A stretch of DNA of 64,000 nt. Source: Burkholderiaceae bacterium (GTDB lineage Bacteria; Pseudomonadota; Gammaproteobacteria; Burkholderiales; Burkholderiaceae_E). The notes beneath the pieces are model-generated. The model was not told the origin of the DNA, did not search any database, and saw only the letters and a program-made list of their open reading frames with translations. The translations under genes were made by a program, and so were the position numbers. Position 1 is the first letter of the stretch. Each line of letters starts with the position of its first letter. The stretch is taken from NCBI GenBank assembly GCA_027493945.1, contig JAOSJU010000001.1, forward strand, positions 1,116,001 through 1,180,000, given 5' to 3'. Below, piece by piece: positions 1 through 9,491 of the stretch.

Positions 1-843
1 GAGCACGTGACCCTCGTCAACAACGATTCCGACATCGCGCCGTGGGACGTGGGCGTGCACGCATCGCGCACCACCTTCATCGCGGGAAACGGAGCGCGCC
101 GTGCCGCGCGCAAGGCGAAGACGCAGATCCTGAACGCCGCCGAGAAGTTCGTCGAGGAACCCGCCGGGAACCTGGACCTGCGCGGCGGCTGGGTAGTGCG
201 CGCCGATGACGGCGCTGCGCTGATCAAGCTCGAGCGCCTGCTGCGCCAGATGCATTTCCAGGCGGAGCCCGAACTGGTGATGGTCACCGACTACTACGAG
301 CCCAGGAGCGAGCCCGAAGGCGCCGGGCACATCTCCGACCACTCGGCCGCGTATGCCCACGCGGTGCACGTCGCCGAGATCACCGTCGACACGCTCACCG
401 GCGAGATCAAGGTGGACAAGGTGACGGTCGCGCAGGACGTCGGCCGCGTCATCAACCGCATGGGCCTCGAGGGCCAGATCGAAGGCGGCATCGCGATCGG
501 GCTCGGCTACGCGATCAGCGAGAACATGCGCATCGAGAACGGCATGCTGAGGAACCCGTCGTTCCGCGATTACAAGCTGATCACGGCGCCCGAGATGCCG
601 GAGATCGAGATGCACTTCATCGAGAGCGATTGTGCCGAGGGCCCCTATGGCGCCAAGGGCATCTCCGAGCTGCCGACGATCGTGATCGCGCCGGCCGTCG
701 CCAACGCGCTGTACAACGCGACCGGCGTGCGCATCTTCGATCCACCGATGACGCCGGAAACGGTTGCGCGTGCCATCCACGAGAAGCGGGCGGCCGCAGC
801 GGCCGGCGGGGCCGCCGTCCGGCGCGAGAGCGTGACGGCGTGA
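1..843 (+). CDS. Xanthine dehydrogenase-family molybdopterin-binding subunit, C-terminal part
   Basis: The frame is open from the first base, so the gene starts upstream of the window; about 280 residues remain. They match the C-terminal half of large subunits of molybdenum hydroxylases (xanthine dehydrogenase, CO dehydrogenase and aromatic acyl-CoA reductase type). The motif GAKGISEL supplies the glutamate (about residue 223 of the visible part) that acts as active-site base in this family, and the segment around VAQDVGRVINRMGLEGQIEGG is typical of the cofactor domain. The enzyme would hydroxylate a substrate using Mo-pterin with partner FeS and FAD subunits that are not in view. MoaD lies 6 bases downstream and XdhC-type maturation genes lie about 14 kb away. 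The substrate cannot be read from this fragment. Confidence 0.85.
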   Translation, partial: EHVTLVNNDSDIAPWDVGVHASRTTFIAGNGARRAARKAKTQILNAAEKFVEEPAGNLDLRGGWVVRADDGAALIKLERLLRQMHFQAEPELVMVTDYYEPRSEPEGAGHISDHSAAYAHAVHVAEITVDTLTGEIKVDKVTVAQDVGRVINRMGLEGQIEGGIAIGLGYAISENMRIENGMLRNPSFRDYKLITAPEMPEIEMHFIESDCAEGPYGAKGISELPTIVIAPAVANALYNATGVRIFDPPMTPETVARAIHEKRAAAAAGGAAVRRESVTA

Positions 844-849
844 GCGGGA

Positions 850-1101
850 ATGAAACTGAAGTACTTCGCCTGGCTTCGCCACAGCATGGGATGCGAATCG
901 GAAAGCATCGCCCTGCCCGAAGGGATCAGCAACGTGGGCATGCTGCTCGACTGGCTTCCCACCCGCGACGAGCGCTTCAGGCATGCCTTCGAGTACATCG
1001 ACGTCGTGCTGGTTTCGGTGAACGACGAGTATGCGAATCGCGACCATCCGGTGCGCGACGACGACGAAGTCATTCTGGTCCCGCCGATCGCGGGCGGCTG
1101 A
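850..1101 (+). CDS. moaD: MoaD/ThiS-family sulfur carrier (molybdopterin synthase small subunit)
   Basis: This 83-residue protein has the length and ubiquitin-like pattern of MoaD and ends in the required Gly-Gly, which is adenylated and thiocarboxylated to deliver sulfur to molybdopterin. The start ATG follows the stop of the Mo-hydroxylase subunit by 6 bases, so the two are probably co-transcribed. A dedicated MoaD copy beside a molybdenum hydroxylase suggests local cofactor supply. ThiS is the main alternative, but the length and context favour MoaD. Confidence 0.82.
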   Translation: MKLKYFAWLRHSMGCESESIALPEGISNVGMLLDWLPTRDERFRHAFEYIDVVLVSVNDEYANRDHPVRDDDEVILVPPIAGG

Positions 1102-1146
1102 GGAGTGCGCCTTGAGTTCCCACCGTATCGACGAAGGCATGGCCGC

Positions 1147-2337
1147 ATGAAGCGCCGCACGGTCCTGTCGATGGAGCAGGCGCTGTCGCTGCCTTCGGCA
1201 ACGCTGCGCTTCGTGCAACTGGGCTGGCGCGTGATCCGGGTCGAGTCCACGCCTGCCGGCGCGGGGCTTCCGGGCGACCCGAACCGCTACATCGGCTCGC
1301 GCGTGGCCGACGACGACCGGCGCAGCTACTTCGTGGCCCCCAACGTCGGCAAGGAAGCGATCGCGCTGAACCTGAAGGACGAGCGCGGCCGACAGGTGCT
1401 GCAGCGGCTGATCCGCGAGCTCGACGTCGACGTGTTCTGTTGCAACACCGTGCCCTCGCGCTACCGCGCGCTGGGCATCGACTACGAGACGCTCTCGGCG
1501 GTCAAGCCCGACCTGGTCTGGGCCGGCATCTCGGCAATGGGACCCGCGTATCCGGATGCGCCCGGCTACGACCCGGTGATGCAGGCGATGGTCGGCTACA
1601 TGGAGGTCACCGGCGACCCGAACGGACCGCCGATGCTCGCCGGCATCCCGGTGATCGACCTGAAGGCCGGCGACGAGGTCTACGCCAACGTGTTGGCGGC
1701 GCTGCTCGAGCGCCACGAGACGGGTCGCGGCACGCGGATCGACGTATCGATGCTGCAGGCGGCCGCGTCGTGGCTGACCACCGTGCTGCCGCTGGTCGAT
1801 TTCGGCTGCCGGCCCGACGAGATCACCCGCGCCGGCAACGAGCACCGCAAGTTCATCCCGACCAACGTCTACCCGACCAGCGACGGCTACGTGTTCCTCG
1901 CGATCGGCAGCGACGTGCAGTGGCGCCGGCTCACGGCCATTCCGAAGTTCGCGCCGGTAGCCAGCGAGGGGCGCGCGACCAACGAGGGGCGCCACCGCGA
2001 GCGCGAGGCGATCCACCGCGACATGGCGGCGGTCACGCGCGCGCACACCGCCGACGAAATTCTCGCCGACCTGCGCGCGGCGACGATCCCGGCCACGCGC
2101 ATCCTCGACATCCGGCAGGTGCGGGAGTTGCCCCAATTGCGCGACAAGCTCACGCGCACCACGATGCCCGACGGTCGGGTCGTGCACATGCAGCCGATGG
2201 CGGTCGACGTGGCCGGCGCGCGCCCCGAGCTGTCGTTCCCGCCGCGCTACGGCGCCGACACCACGCGCGTGCTGGGCGAGGCGGGCTATTCCGGCGACGA
2301 GCTTCAGGCGCTGCGCGGCGCGGGGGTGATCGCCTGA
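1147..2337 (+). CDS. CaiB/BaiF family III CoA transferase
   Basis: This 396-residue protein has the layout of family III CoA transferases, which move CoA between carboxylic acids in the cytoplasm. The region [20 protein letters not shown] contains the aspartate that forms the acyl anhydride intermediate in characterised members, followed by the typical [11 protein letters not shown] segment. I chose ATG 1147 because a GAAGG sits about 9 bases upstream; a GTG at 1105 would add 14 unconvincing residues. A 12-codon TTG-initiated frame (1112-1150) overlaps this start and is probably not a gene. It sits between moaD and a beta-oxidation fusion enzyme, which suggests it activates the substrate of this locus as a CoA thioester. 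Confidence 0.85.
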   Translation: MKRRTVLSMEQALSLPSATLRFVQLGWRVIRVESTPAGAGLPGDPNRYIGSRVADDDRRSYFVAPNVGKEAIALNLKDERGRQVLQRLIRELDVDVFCCNTVPSRYRALGIDYETLSAVKPDLVWAGISAMGPAYPDAPGYDPVMQAMVGYMEVTGDPNGPPMLAGIPVIDLKAGDEVYANVLAALLERHETGRGTRIDVSMLQAAASWLTTVLPLVDFGCRPDEITRAGNEHRKFIPTNVYPTSDGYVFLAIGSDVQWRRLTAIPKFAPVASEGRATNEGRHREREAIHRDMAAVTRAHTADEILADLRAATIPATRILDIRQVRELPQLRDKLTRTTMPDGRVVHMQPMAVDVAGARPELSFPPRYGADTTRVLGEAGYSGDELQALRGAGVIA

Positions 2338-2434
2338 GCCGTCTGCCGGGTGAGCCGGCGCCGATAGACGAAGAAGACCCGGTGACGCACCGGCGGCCGC
2401 GCCGCCCCCGACCGCCCTGCTCCAGGAGTAATCC

Positions 2435-4450
2435 GTGACCACGACCTTCTCCAATCCATTGCTGCAAGCTCCCACGCGCCCGACGCCGAAGCGCGTGGCG
2501 ATCATCGGCGCCGGCTCGATCGGCCCGGACATCGGCTACTACCTGAAGAGCGCGCTGCCGTCGCTGTCGCTCACGCTGGTCGACCTGCAGCAGCCGGCGC
2601 TCGATACCGCGATCGCCCGGTTGCGCGGCTACGCGGAAAAGGCGGTCGCGCGCGGCAAGATGAAGCCCTCGGACAAGGACGCCGTGCTGGCCAACATTAC
2701 CGGCACGACCGACTACGACGCGATCGCCGGATGCGACTGGGTGCTCGAGGCGGCTACCGAGAACCTCGCGCTCAAGCGCCGGATCTTCGCCGAGGTCGAG
2801 GCGCGCGTGACACCCGACGCGATCATCACGTCGAACACGAGTTCGCTGCCGGCCGCACGGATCTTCTCGGAGCTGCGCGAGAAGCGCCGCGCCACCGTCA
2901 CGCACTTCTTCGCGCCAGCCTGGCGCAACCCGGCGGTCGAGGTCGTCGACTGGCCGGGCGCCGATCCCGCGCTCGTCGCACACCTGCGACGCTTCTTCTG
3001 CGAGACCGGCAAGCTGCCGCTGGTCACCGCGGACGCGCCGTGCTTCATGCTCGACCGGATCTTCGACAACTGGTGCAACGAGTCGGCGCTGCTGCTCGAA
3101 CACGCGAGCGCCGGCGAAATCGACAGCGTCGCGGCCGACTACGTGCACGCCGGGCCGTTCTTCGTGCTGAACCTGGCGCGCGGCAACCCGATCATCGTCG
3201 AGACCAACACCCTGCAGGCCGACGAAGAGGGCGAGCACTACCGGCCGGCCTCGATCTTCCGGTCGGTGGACAACTGGATCACGATCAAGCCGAACCAGCG
3301 GCTCGAGGTGGCACCCGACACCGCAGCGACGGTGCGCGACCGCCTGCTCGGCGTGCTGTTTTCGCAATCGGTGGACATCCTCGATCGCGCGATCGGCGAG
3401 GCGGCCGACCTCGACCTGGGCTGCCGCGTTGCGCTCGGCTTCCGGCGCGGCCCGCTCGAGCTGATGCGCGCGCTCGGCGAGAAGGAGAGCGCACGCGTGC
3501 TCGGGCGCTTCGCTCGCGAGCGGCCCGGCATGCCGATGCCGAAGCGACCGCTCGCCGACTACCAGCGCTTCGAGCGCCACGTGCTGGTCGACGACCTCGA
3601 CGGAGTCAAGGTGATCACGCTTCGGCGGCCCGAGGCGCTGAACGCGCTGCACGACGAGATGACCGACGAGATCCTCGACGTGATCCGCCGCCACGAGGGC
3701 GACGACGCGGTGGCAGGCTTCGTGATCACCGGCTACGGCACGCGCGCGTTCTGCGCGGGCGCCGACATCGGACGTTTCCCGTCGATGCTCGGCGACGCCG
3801 ACGCGTCGGCGCAATACGCGCGCGACTGCTCGCGCCTGCTCGTGCACCTCGACGCGATGGCCAAGCCCGTGGTCGCCGCGCTCAACGGCATGGCGCTGGG
3901 CGGCGGCTTCGAGCTGGCGATGCGATGCCACGCGCTGGTGGCCGTGCGCGATGCGTGGATGCAGCTGCCCGAGGTGACGCTGGGCATCCTGCCCGGCATC
4001 GGTGCGATGGTGGTGCCTTACCGGCGCTGGCCCGCGGCCGCCGCCGTGTTCCACGACATGCTGCGGCGTGGCGAGCGACTGAAGGCGGCGCGCGCGCACG
4101 AGCTCGGCATCGTCGACTCGCTGGCCGACGACCCGCGCGCGCTGGTGCAGGAGGCGGTGCAACGGGTGCATGCCCTTGCCGAGCGGCGAATGCCGACTCC
4201 CGATGGCCCGGTCGAGATCCCGCCGTTCGCGGGCCAGGCGCCGACCGCCGCCGGCGGCATGGCGCTCAGCCGCGCTACCGTGGCGCTGATCGAGCGTGCC
4301 GTGCGCGAGGCGGCCGCCGCGCCCACGCTCGCGGCCGCGCTGGAGATCGGCTACCGCGCATTCGGCGCGAGCGCCTGCACCGCGGCCGCGCGCGAAGGCA
4401 TCGCCGCCTTTCACGAACGGCGCGCACCCGACTTCACGAAGACAGGCTGA
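2435..4450 (+). CDS. Fused 3-hydroxyacyl-CoA dehydrogenase / enoyl-CoA hydratase
   Basis: This 671-residue protein has two enzymes in one chain. Residues about 15-330 form an NAD-dependent 3-hydroxyacyl-CoA dehydrogenase: Rossmann motif GAGSIGPDIG near the start and the catalytic-histidine region THFFAP around residue 170. Residues about 385-640 form a crotonase domain with the oxyanion-hole segments FCAGADIG and ALGGGFEL (GGGF at 489-492). The order is reversed relative to FadB, where hydratase precedes dehydrogenase. It would catalyse two successive beta-oxidation steps on the CoA ester produced by the preceding CoA transferase. Translation starts at GTG 2435 behind CAGGAG. A long minus-strand open frame over this gene is a composition shadow. 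Confidence 0.85.
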   Translation: MTTTFSNPLLQAPTRPTPKRVAIIGAGSIGPDIGYYLKSALPSLSLTLVDLQQPALDTAIARLRGYAEKAVARGKMKPSDKDAVLANITGTTDYDAIAGCDWVLEAATENLALKRRIFAEVEARVTPDAIITSNTSSLPAARIFSELREKRRATVTHFFAPAWRNPAVEVVDWPGADPALVAHLRRFFCETGKLPLVTADAPCFMLDRIFDNWCNESALLLEHASAGEIDSVAADYVHAGPFFVLNLARGNPIIVETNTLQADEEGEHYRPASIFRSVDNWITIKPNQRLEVAPDTAATVRDRLLGVLFSQSVDILDRAIGEAADLDLGCRVALGFRRGPLELMRALGEKESARVLGRFARERPGMPMPKRPLADYQRFERHVLVDDLDGVKVITLRRPEALNALHDEMTDEILDVIRRHEGDDAVAGFVITGYGTRAFCAGADIGRFPSMLGDADASAQYARDCSRLLVHLDAMAKPVVAALNGMALGGGFELAMRCHALVAVRDAWMQLPEVTLGILPGIGAMVVPYRRWPAAAAVFHDMLRRGERLKAARAHELGIVDSLADDPRALVQEAVQRVHALAERRMPTPDGPVEIPPFAGQAPTAAGGMALSRATVALIERAVREAAAAPTLAAALEIGYRAFGASACTAAAREGIAAFHERRAPDFTKTG

Positions 4451-4603
4451 GGCGGCAAAGAGCACGACCGACACCCACCGCACGCCGCCATGACCGTCGC
4501 CGCTCACCATCCGGGGAATCCCGATGAAATCCCGGCTCTCGTCGATCCTGCTCGCGCTCACCGGCGCGAAGCCCGAGTAGCGTCGCTCGCTCCGAAGAAC
4601 GGC

Positions 4604-5641
4604 ATGAACCTGCAAATCACCATGCTGCTGACGCAGGACGGCGTCACCAACGGTGCGATCTATGCGCTGCTCGCGCTGGCGCTGGTGCTGGTGTTCACGG
4701 TCACGCGGGTGATCTTCATCCCCCAGGGCGAATACGTCGCGCTGGGCGCGCTCACGCTGGCGAGCCTGCAGGCGGGCCGCATGCCCGGCACCGTCTGGCT
4801 GCTGCTCGGCGCGGGAGCGCTGGTGACCGCAGTCGAAGTGGTGATCGCCGCGCGCACCGGCAAGCGCCGCGGCCTCGCCTCCGTCGTCGGCTGGAACCTC
4901 GCGTATCCGGCGGTCGCCGCGCTCGTGGTGACGGCGCTCGACGTGAGCAGCCTGCCGCTGGCGGCACAGATCGGCCTTGCGCTGATCCTGGTCGTGCCAC
5001 TGGGGCCCATGGTCTACCGACTCGCCTTCCAGCCGCTGGCGCATGCATCGGTGCTGGTGCTGCTGATCGTGGCGGTGGCGGTGCACTTCGCGCTGGTCGG
5101 ACTGGCGCTGCTCATTTTCGGCGCCGAGGGCTCGCGCACGCAGCCGTTCACCGATACGCGCTTCGATCTCGGCATCGTGTCCGTCAACGGGCAGGCCCTG
5201 TGGGTGGTGGGCGCCTCGATCGCGCTGATCGTGCTGCTGTACCTGTTCTTCGAGCGCACGATCTACGGCAAGGCACTGCGCGCCACGGCGATGAATCGCA
5301 CCGGCGCCCGCCTGATGGGGATCCCCACGGTACTGGCCGGCAAGCTCTCGTTCCTGCTGGTGGCGCTGATCGGCGCACTGTCGGGAATCCTGGTCGCGCC
5401 GCTCACCACCATCTACTACGACACGGGCTTCCTCATCGGCCTGAAGGGTTTCGTCGGGGCGATCGTGGGCGGCCTCGCGAGCTACCCCGCCGCGGCGGCC
5501 GGCGCGCTGCTGGTGGGCCTGCTCGAATCGTTCTCGTCGTTCTGGGCCTCGGCCTTCAAGGAGGTGATCGTCTTCACGCTGATCATCCCGGTCCTGCTGT
5601 GGCGCTCGCTCGCCACGCGCCGCGTCGACGAGGACGAATGA
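4604..5641 (+). CDS. livH: Branched-chain amino acid-type ABC transporter permease LivH
   Basis: This hydrophobic protein of about 345 residues has the LivH pattern of repeated membrane segments and the characteristic [19 protein letters not shown] loop that contacts the ATPase. I chose ATG 4604 because the sequence becomes LivH-like immediately ([20 protein letters not shown]); the frame stays open upstream to 4490 but those 38 residues are hydrophilic and atypical. The stop overlaps the start of the next gene (ATGA), so translation is probably coupled. With LivM-G, LivF and the binding protein downstream it forms a complete importer, whose ligand in catabolic clusters is often an aromatic or dicarboxylic acid rather than leucine. 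Confidence 0.88.
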   Translation: MNLQITMLLTQDGVTNGAIYALLALALVLVFTVTRVIFIPQGEYVALGALTLASLQAGRMPGTVWLLLGAGALVTAVEVVIAARTGKRRGLASVVGWNLAYPAVAALVVTALDVSSLPLAAQIGLALILVVPLGPMVYRLAFQPLAHASVLVLLIVAVAVHFALVGLALLIFGAEGSRTQPFTDTRFDLGIVSVNGQALWVVGASIALIVLLYLFFERTIYGKALRATAMNRTGARLMGIPTVLAGKLSFLLVALIGALSGILVAPLTTIYYDTGFLIGLKGFVGAIVGGLASYPAAAAGALLVGLLESFSSFWASAFKEVIVFTLIIPVLLWRSLATRRVDEDE

Positions 5642-7440
5642 TGCCGCGCGCGCCGCTGCTCGCCTTTCTCGTCCTGCTCGCGCTCGGGCCCTTCGCGCTG
5701 CCCGACTTCCACGTCACCCTGCTCAACTACATCGGGCTGTACGCGCTGGTGGCGCTGGGCCTGGTGCTGCTCACGGGCGTCGCGGGGCTGACTTCCTTCG
5801 GCCGGGCGGCTTTCGTGGGCCTGGGCGCCTACGCGAGCGCGTGGCTGAGCACCACTTCCGTCCTGCCCGGCTGGCTCGCCTGGACCGGCGGCTCGCCGTG
5901 GATCGGCCTGGCGCTGGGACTGGCCCTGACCACGATCGTGGCCTGGGTGCTGGGGGCGCTGACACTGGGACTGTCGGGACACTATCTGCCGCTGGGCACG
6001 ATCGCCTGGGGCATCAGCCTGTACTTCCTGTTCGGCAACCTCGACTTCCTGGGCGGACACACCGGCATCACCGGGATCCCGGCACTGCACCTGGCCGGTC
6101 TCGAGATCCGCGAGGCACGCAGCTTCTACTACCTGATCTGGCTGGTCCTGCTCGCGGCGATGTGGTTCACGCGCAACCTGCTCGATTCGCGCGAGGGGCG
6201 GGCCATCCGCGCACTCAGGGGCGGCTCCCTGATGGCCGAAGCGATGGGCGCGGATACGGCGCGCGCGAAGATGATCGCGTTCCTGGTCGCCGCGCTGTTC
6301 GCCGCCGTCTCGGGCTGGCTCTACGCGCACATGCAGCGCTTCATCAACCCCAATCCCTTCGGCCTGAACCCGGGCATCGAGTACCTGTTCATGGCGGTGG
6401 TCGGGGGCGCGGTCAGCGTCTGGGGCGCATTGCTCGGCGCCAGCCTGATCACCCTGCTGAAGCAGTGGCTGCAGGACCTGCTTCCGGCGATCTTCGGAGC
6501 CTCGGGAAACTTCGAGGTGATCGTGTTCGGCGTGATGATGGTGCTGCTGCTGCAGCGCGCGCCCGACGGCCTGTGGCCGATCCTCGCGCGCTGCGTGCCG
6601 GCTGCACGCAGTCGCGCGCGCCCTCGTCCTGCGCCGGTGCAGGGCGCACCGCTGGCGCGGCGCACGGCACCCGCCCGCGGCAGCGACCTGCTCGTCCTGG
6701 ACAAGGTCACCAAGCGCTACGGCGGCCTGGTGGCGAATCACGACATGAGCTTCACCGTGCGCGCCGGCGAAGTGATGGCCCTGATCGGCCCCAATGGCGC
6801 AGGCAAGAGCACCTTGTTCAACTGCATCTCGGGAGCGAATCCGGTCAGCGAGGGGGAGATCCGCTTTCTCGGGCGGCGCATCGACCGGCTCGACGCGCGC
6901 AAGATCGCACGCCTGGGCATGAGCCGCACCTTCCAGCACGTGCGCCTGCTGCCGGCGATGAGCGTGCTCGAAAACGTCGCGATCGGCGCGCATCTGCGCG
7001 GCAAGCGCGGCGTGCTGGCCGCCGGCCTGCGGCTCGAGCGCGCCGAAGAGCGGCAACTGCTCGCCGAGGCGGCGCGCCAGATCGAACGCGTCGGCCCGGC
7101 CGCCAGCATGCTCGAACCGGCGGGCAGTCTCGCCCTTGGCCAGCAGCGCATCGTCGAGATCGCGCGCGCGCTGGCCGCCGACCCGTGCCTGCTGCTGCTC
7201 GACGAACCGGCCGCCGGCCTGCGCTTTCGCGAGAAGAAGGCGCTGGCCGAACTGCTCGACAAGCTGCGCGGCGAATCGATCGGCATCCTTCTGGTCGAGC
7301 ACGACATGGACTTCGTCATGGGCCCGGCCGACCGGGTGGTGGTCATGGAGTTCGGGGAGAAGATCGCAGAGGGTCTTCCCGAAGAGGTGCAGAAGGACCC
7401 GACGGTGATCGAGGCCTACCCGGGTGGAGTGGCGGCATGA
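5638..7440 (+). CDS. livM/livG: Fused ABC permease-ATPase LivM-LivG
   Basis: A single 600-residue frame joins the second membrane subunit and the first ATPase of a Liv-type importer. Residues about 1-320 are LivM: many hydrophobic segments and the coupling loop around [21 protein letters not shown] basic, proline-rich linker of about 30 residues follows. Residues about 350-600 are LivG: Walker [10 protein letters not shown] at 384-392, a divergent signature LALGQQR, Walker B with D522/E523 and the switch histidine in VEHDM. The start overlaps the livH stop by 4 bases. LivM-LivG fusions occur elsewhere in proteobacteria, so this is probably genuine and not an assembly artefact. Confidence 0.88.
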   Translation: MMPRAPLLAFLVLLALGPFALPDFHVTLLNYIGLYALVALGLVLLTGVAGLTSFGRAAFVGLGAYASAWLSTTSVLPGWLAWTGGSPWIGLALGLALTTIVAWVLGALTLGLSGHYLPLGTIAWGISLYFLFGNLDFLGGHTGITGIPALHLAGLEIREARSFYYLIWLVLLAAMWFTRNLLDSREGRAIRALRGGSLMAEAMGADTARAKMIAFLVAALFAAVSGWLYAHMQRFINPNPFGLNPGIEYLFMAVVGGAVSVWGALLGASLITLLKQWLQDLLPAIFGASGNFEVIVFGVMMVLLLQRAPDGLWPILARCVPAARSRARPRPAPVQGAPLARRTAPARGSDLLVLDKVTKRYGGLVANHDMSFTVRAGEVMALIGPNGAGKSTLFNCISGANPVSEGEIRFLGRRIDRLDARKIARLGMSRTFQHVRLLPAMSVLENVAIGAHLRGKRGVLAAGLRLERAEERQLLAEAARQIERVGPAASMLEPAGSLALGQQRIVEIARALAADPCLLLLDEPAAGLRFREKKALAELLDKLRGESIGILLVEHDMDFVMGPADRVVVMEFGEKIAEGLPEEVQKDPTVIEAYPGGVAA

Positions 7441-8192
7441 CCGCACCGTGCCCCGGCGCAGCCGACCCCCTGCTCGTCGTGGACGGGCTGTGCGTGTCCT
7501 ACGGCAAGGTCGAGGCGCTGCACGAGGCGCGCCTGCGCGTCGAAGCGGGCACCATCGTCACTGTCATCGGACCCAACGGCGCCGGCAAGACCACCATGCT
7601 CTCGGCCATCATGGGCCTGCTCGGGCGCAGCCGCGGCGAGGTGCATTTCCTCGGCGAGACCACCCCCGACCTCGATGTCGAGCAGATGGTCGCCCGCGGC
7701 ATGGGACTGGTGCCCGAATCGCGCGCGCTGTTCGCGGAGCTGAGCGTCGCCGACAACCTGCTGCTGGGCGCGTTCGCGCGCCACCGCGCCGGCGCGCGCG
7801 ATCATGCCGAGTCGATGGAACGCGTGTTCGACATCTTCCCGCGCCTGCGGGAACGGCGCGAACAGCAGGCCGGCACGCTCTCGGGCGGCGAGCGGCAGAT
7901 GCTCGCGCTCGGGCGCGCGCTGATGGCCAGGCCGCGCCTTCTGCTGCTCGACGAGCCGAGCCTGGGGCTGGCGCCGTTGATCGTCAGGGAGATCTTCCGG
8001 GTCATCATGGAGCTCAAGCGCACGGGCGTCTCGATCCTGCTGGTCGAGCAGAACGCGCGCGCGGCGCTGCAGGTGGCCGACTACGGCTACGTGCTCGAGA
8101 GCGGCGAGATCGTGCTCGAAGGACCCGCCGTCGAACTGGCTCACGACCCGCGGGTCGTCGAGTCGTATCTCGGCCTGGGACGCGAACAATGA
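7437..8192 (+). CDS. livF: ABC transporter ATP-binding protein LivF
   Basis: This 251-residue ATPase has Walker A GPNGAGKT starting near residue 45, the ABC signature LSGGERQ, Walker B with D172/E173 and the switch histidine position replaced by the LivF-typical VEQNA. It pairs with the LivG domain of the preceding fusion to energise transport. The start ATG overlaps the previous stop (ATGA), indicating translational coupling. The N-terminus carries a short extra PCPGAAD stretch before the LivF core. Confidence 0.9.
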   Translation: MTAPCPGAADPLLVVDGLCVSYGKVEALHEARLRVEAGTIVTVIGPNGAGKTTMLSAIMGLLGRSRGEVHFLGETTPDLDVEQMVARGMGLVPESRALFAELSVADNLLLGAFARHRAGARDHAESMERVFDIFPRLRERREQQAGTLSGGERQMLALGRALMARPRLLLLDEPSLGLAPLIVREIFRVIMELKRTGVSILLVEQNARAALQVADYGYVLESGEIVLEGPAVELAHDPRVVESYLGLGREQ

Positions 8193-8310
8193 GAACCTGC
8201 GCGGCAGGTCGCGGAACACGATACCGGAACCCTCACGGCAGCCGGGGCCTTGCGCGCCTGCCGATGCGGGACACTGCAGGATCGATTAACCACGCTGAAG
8301 GAGCGAGACG

Positions 8311-9468
8311 ATGAGAAGGAGATCGACAACCGTCCTGCTGGCCCTGTCGGGGCTGGCGCTGGCCGCGAGCCTGTCGGTGCAGGCGCAGGTGAAGATCGGG
8401 GTGATCACGTCGGCCACCGGGCCCACCGCCTTCGTCGGCATCCCGCAGAAGAACACCGCTGCGCTGCTGCCGACGAAGATCGGCGACCTCACCGTCGAGT
8501 ACCTCAGCTACGACGACGCGAGCGACTCCACCCAGAGCGTCCAGCTCACCAAGAAGCTGCTCTCCGAATTCTCGATCGACGCGATGGTCGGGCCTTCGGG
8601 CTCGCCCAATGCCATGGGCGTGCTGCAGTTCATGGCCGAGGCGAAGACGCCGATGCTCGCGCCGGTCGGCACGGGCGCAGTGGTCCTGCCGATGGACGAC
8701 CAGAAGCGCTGGGCGTTCAAGACGCACCCGAACGACGACGTGATCAGCGACGGCCTCATCGCCGCCATGACCGGGCGCGGCGTGAAGACCGTCGGCTTCA
8801 TCGGCTACAACGATCCCTATGGCGAGGTCTGGTACAAGACCTTCGCGCCGATGGCCGAGAAGGCCGGCCTGAAGATCGTCGCCAACGAACGCTACAGCCG
8901 GCAGGACACCAGCGTCACCGGACAGGTGCTCAAGCTGATCGCCGCCAACCCCGACGCGGTGCTGGTCGCGGGCGTGGCCGCCGGCGCCGCACTGCCGCAC
9001 ACGCAACTCGTCGATGCGGGCTACAAGGGCACGATCTACCACACCCACGGATCGGCGACGGGCGCCTTCATCCAGATCGGCGGCAAGAAGGTCGAGGGCG
9101 CGATGGTGGTCGGGCCGCTGCTGCTGGTCATCGACGAGATCCCCGACAGCGTGCCGACGAAGAAGGTGGCCCTCGAGTACCTGACCCGGTACGAGAAGCA
9201 GTTCGGATCGCGCCCGCCGATCTTCGGCGCCGGAGTGTGGGATGCCGGCATGTTGCTGCAGCACGCGATCCCGGCGGCGGCGAAGAAGGGCAAGCCGGGT
9301 ACGCCCGAATTCCGTGCGGCGCTGCGCGATGCACTGGAGGCGACGCACGACCTCGTCACCTCGCAGGGCGTGGTCAACATGACGCCGAAGGATCACTCGG
9401 GCTACGATCAGCGTGGCCGCGTGCTGATGACGGTGAAGAACGGCAAGTTCACGCTGGTCCGCGACTGA
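8311..9468 (+). CDS. ABC transporter periplasmic substrate-binding protein (LivJ/LivK type)
   Basis: This 385-residue protein begins with a signal peptide (basic MRRRS, hydrophobic core, probable cleavage after VQA near residue 25). The mature part starts VKIGVITSATGPTAF, as in type I periplasmic binding proteins for branched-chain amino acids and aromatic acids. It would deliver the ligand to LivH/LivM. A good ribosome site (AAGGAG) lies 8 bases upstream. The gap of about 118 bases after livF may hold a separate promoter or processing site, which is common because binding proteins are needed in excess. Confidence 0.88.
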   Translation: MRRRSTTVLLALSGLALAASLSVQAQVKIGVITSATGPTAFVGIPQKNTAALLPTKIGDLTVEYLSYDDASDSTQSVQLTKKLLSEFSIDAMVGPSGSPNAMGVLQFMAEAKTPMLAPVGTGAVVLPMDDQKRWAFKTHPNDDVISDGLIAAMTGRGVKTVGFIGYNDPYGEVWYKTFAPMAEKAGLKIVANERYSRQDTSVTGQVLKLIAANPDAVLVAGVAAGAALPHTQLVDAGYKGTIYHTHGSATGAFIQIGGKKVEGAMVVGPLLLVIDEIPDSVPTKKVALEYLTRYEKQFGSRPPIFGAGVWDAGMLLQHAIPAAAKKGKPGTPEFRAALRDALEATHDLVTSQGVVNMTPKDHSGYDQRGRVLMTVKNGKFTLVRD

Positions 9469-9491
9469 ACCGGCAACCCCGGCGGGGCGAC

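Noticed and set aside
4524..4580. 18-codon frame [18 protein letters not shown] before livH
   Set aside because: It looks like a truncated signal peptide but is too short to support; possibly chance or a remnant.
2150..5086. 978-codon open frame on the minus strand
   Set aside because: It lies over the clearly coding CoA transferase, fusion enzyme and livH, has low-complexity His/Arg/Glu-rich text and no domain; it is a high-GC antisense shadow.
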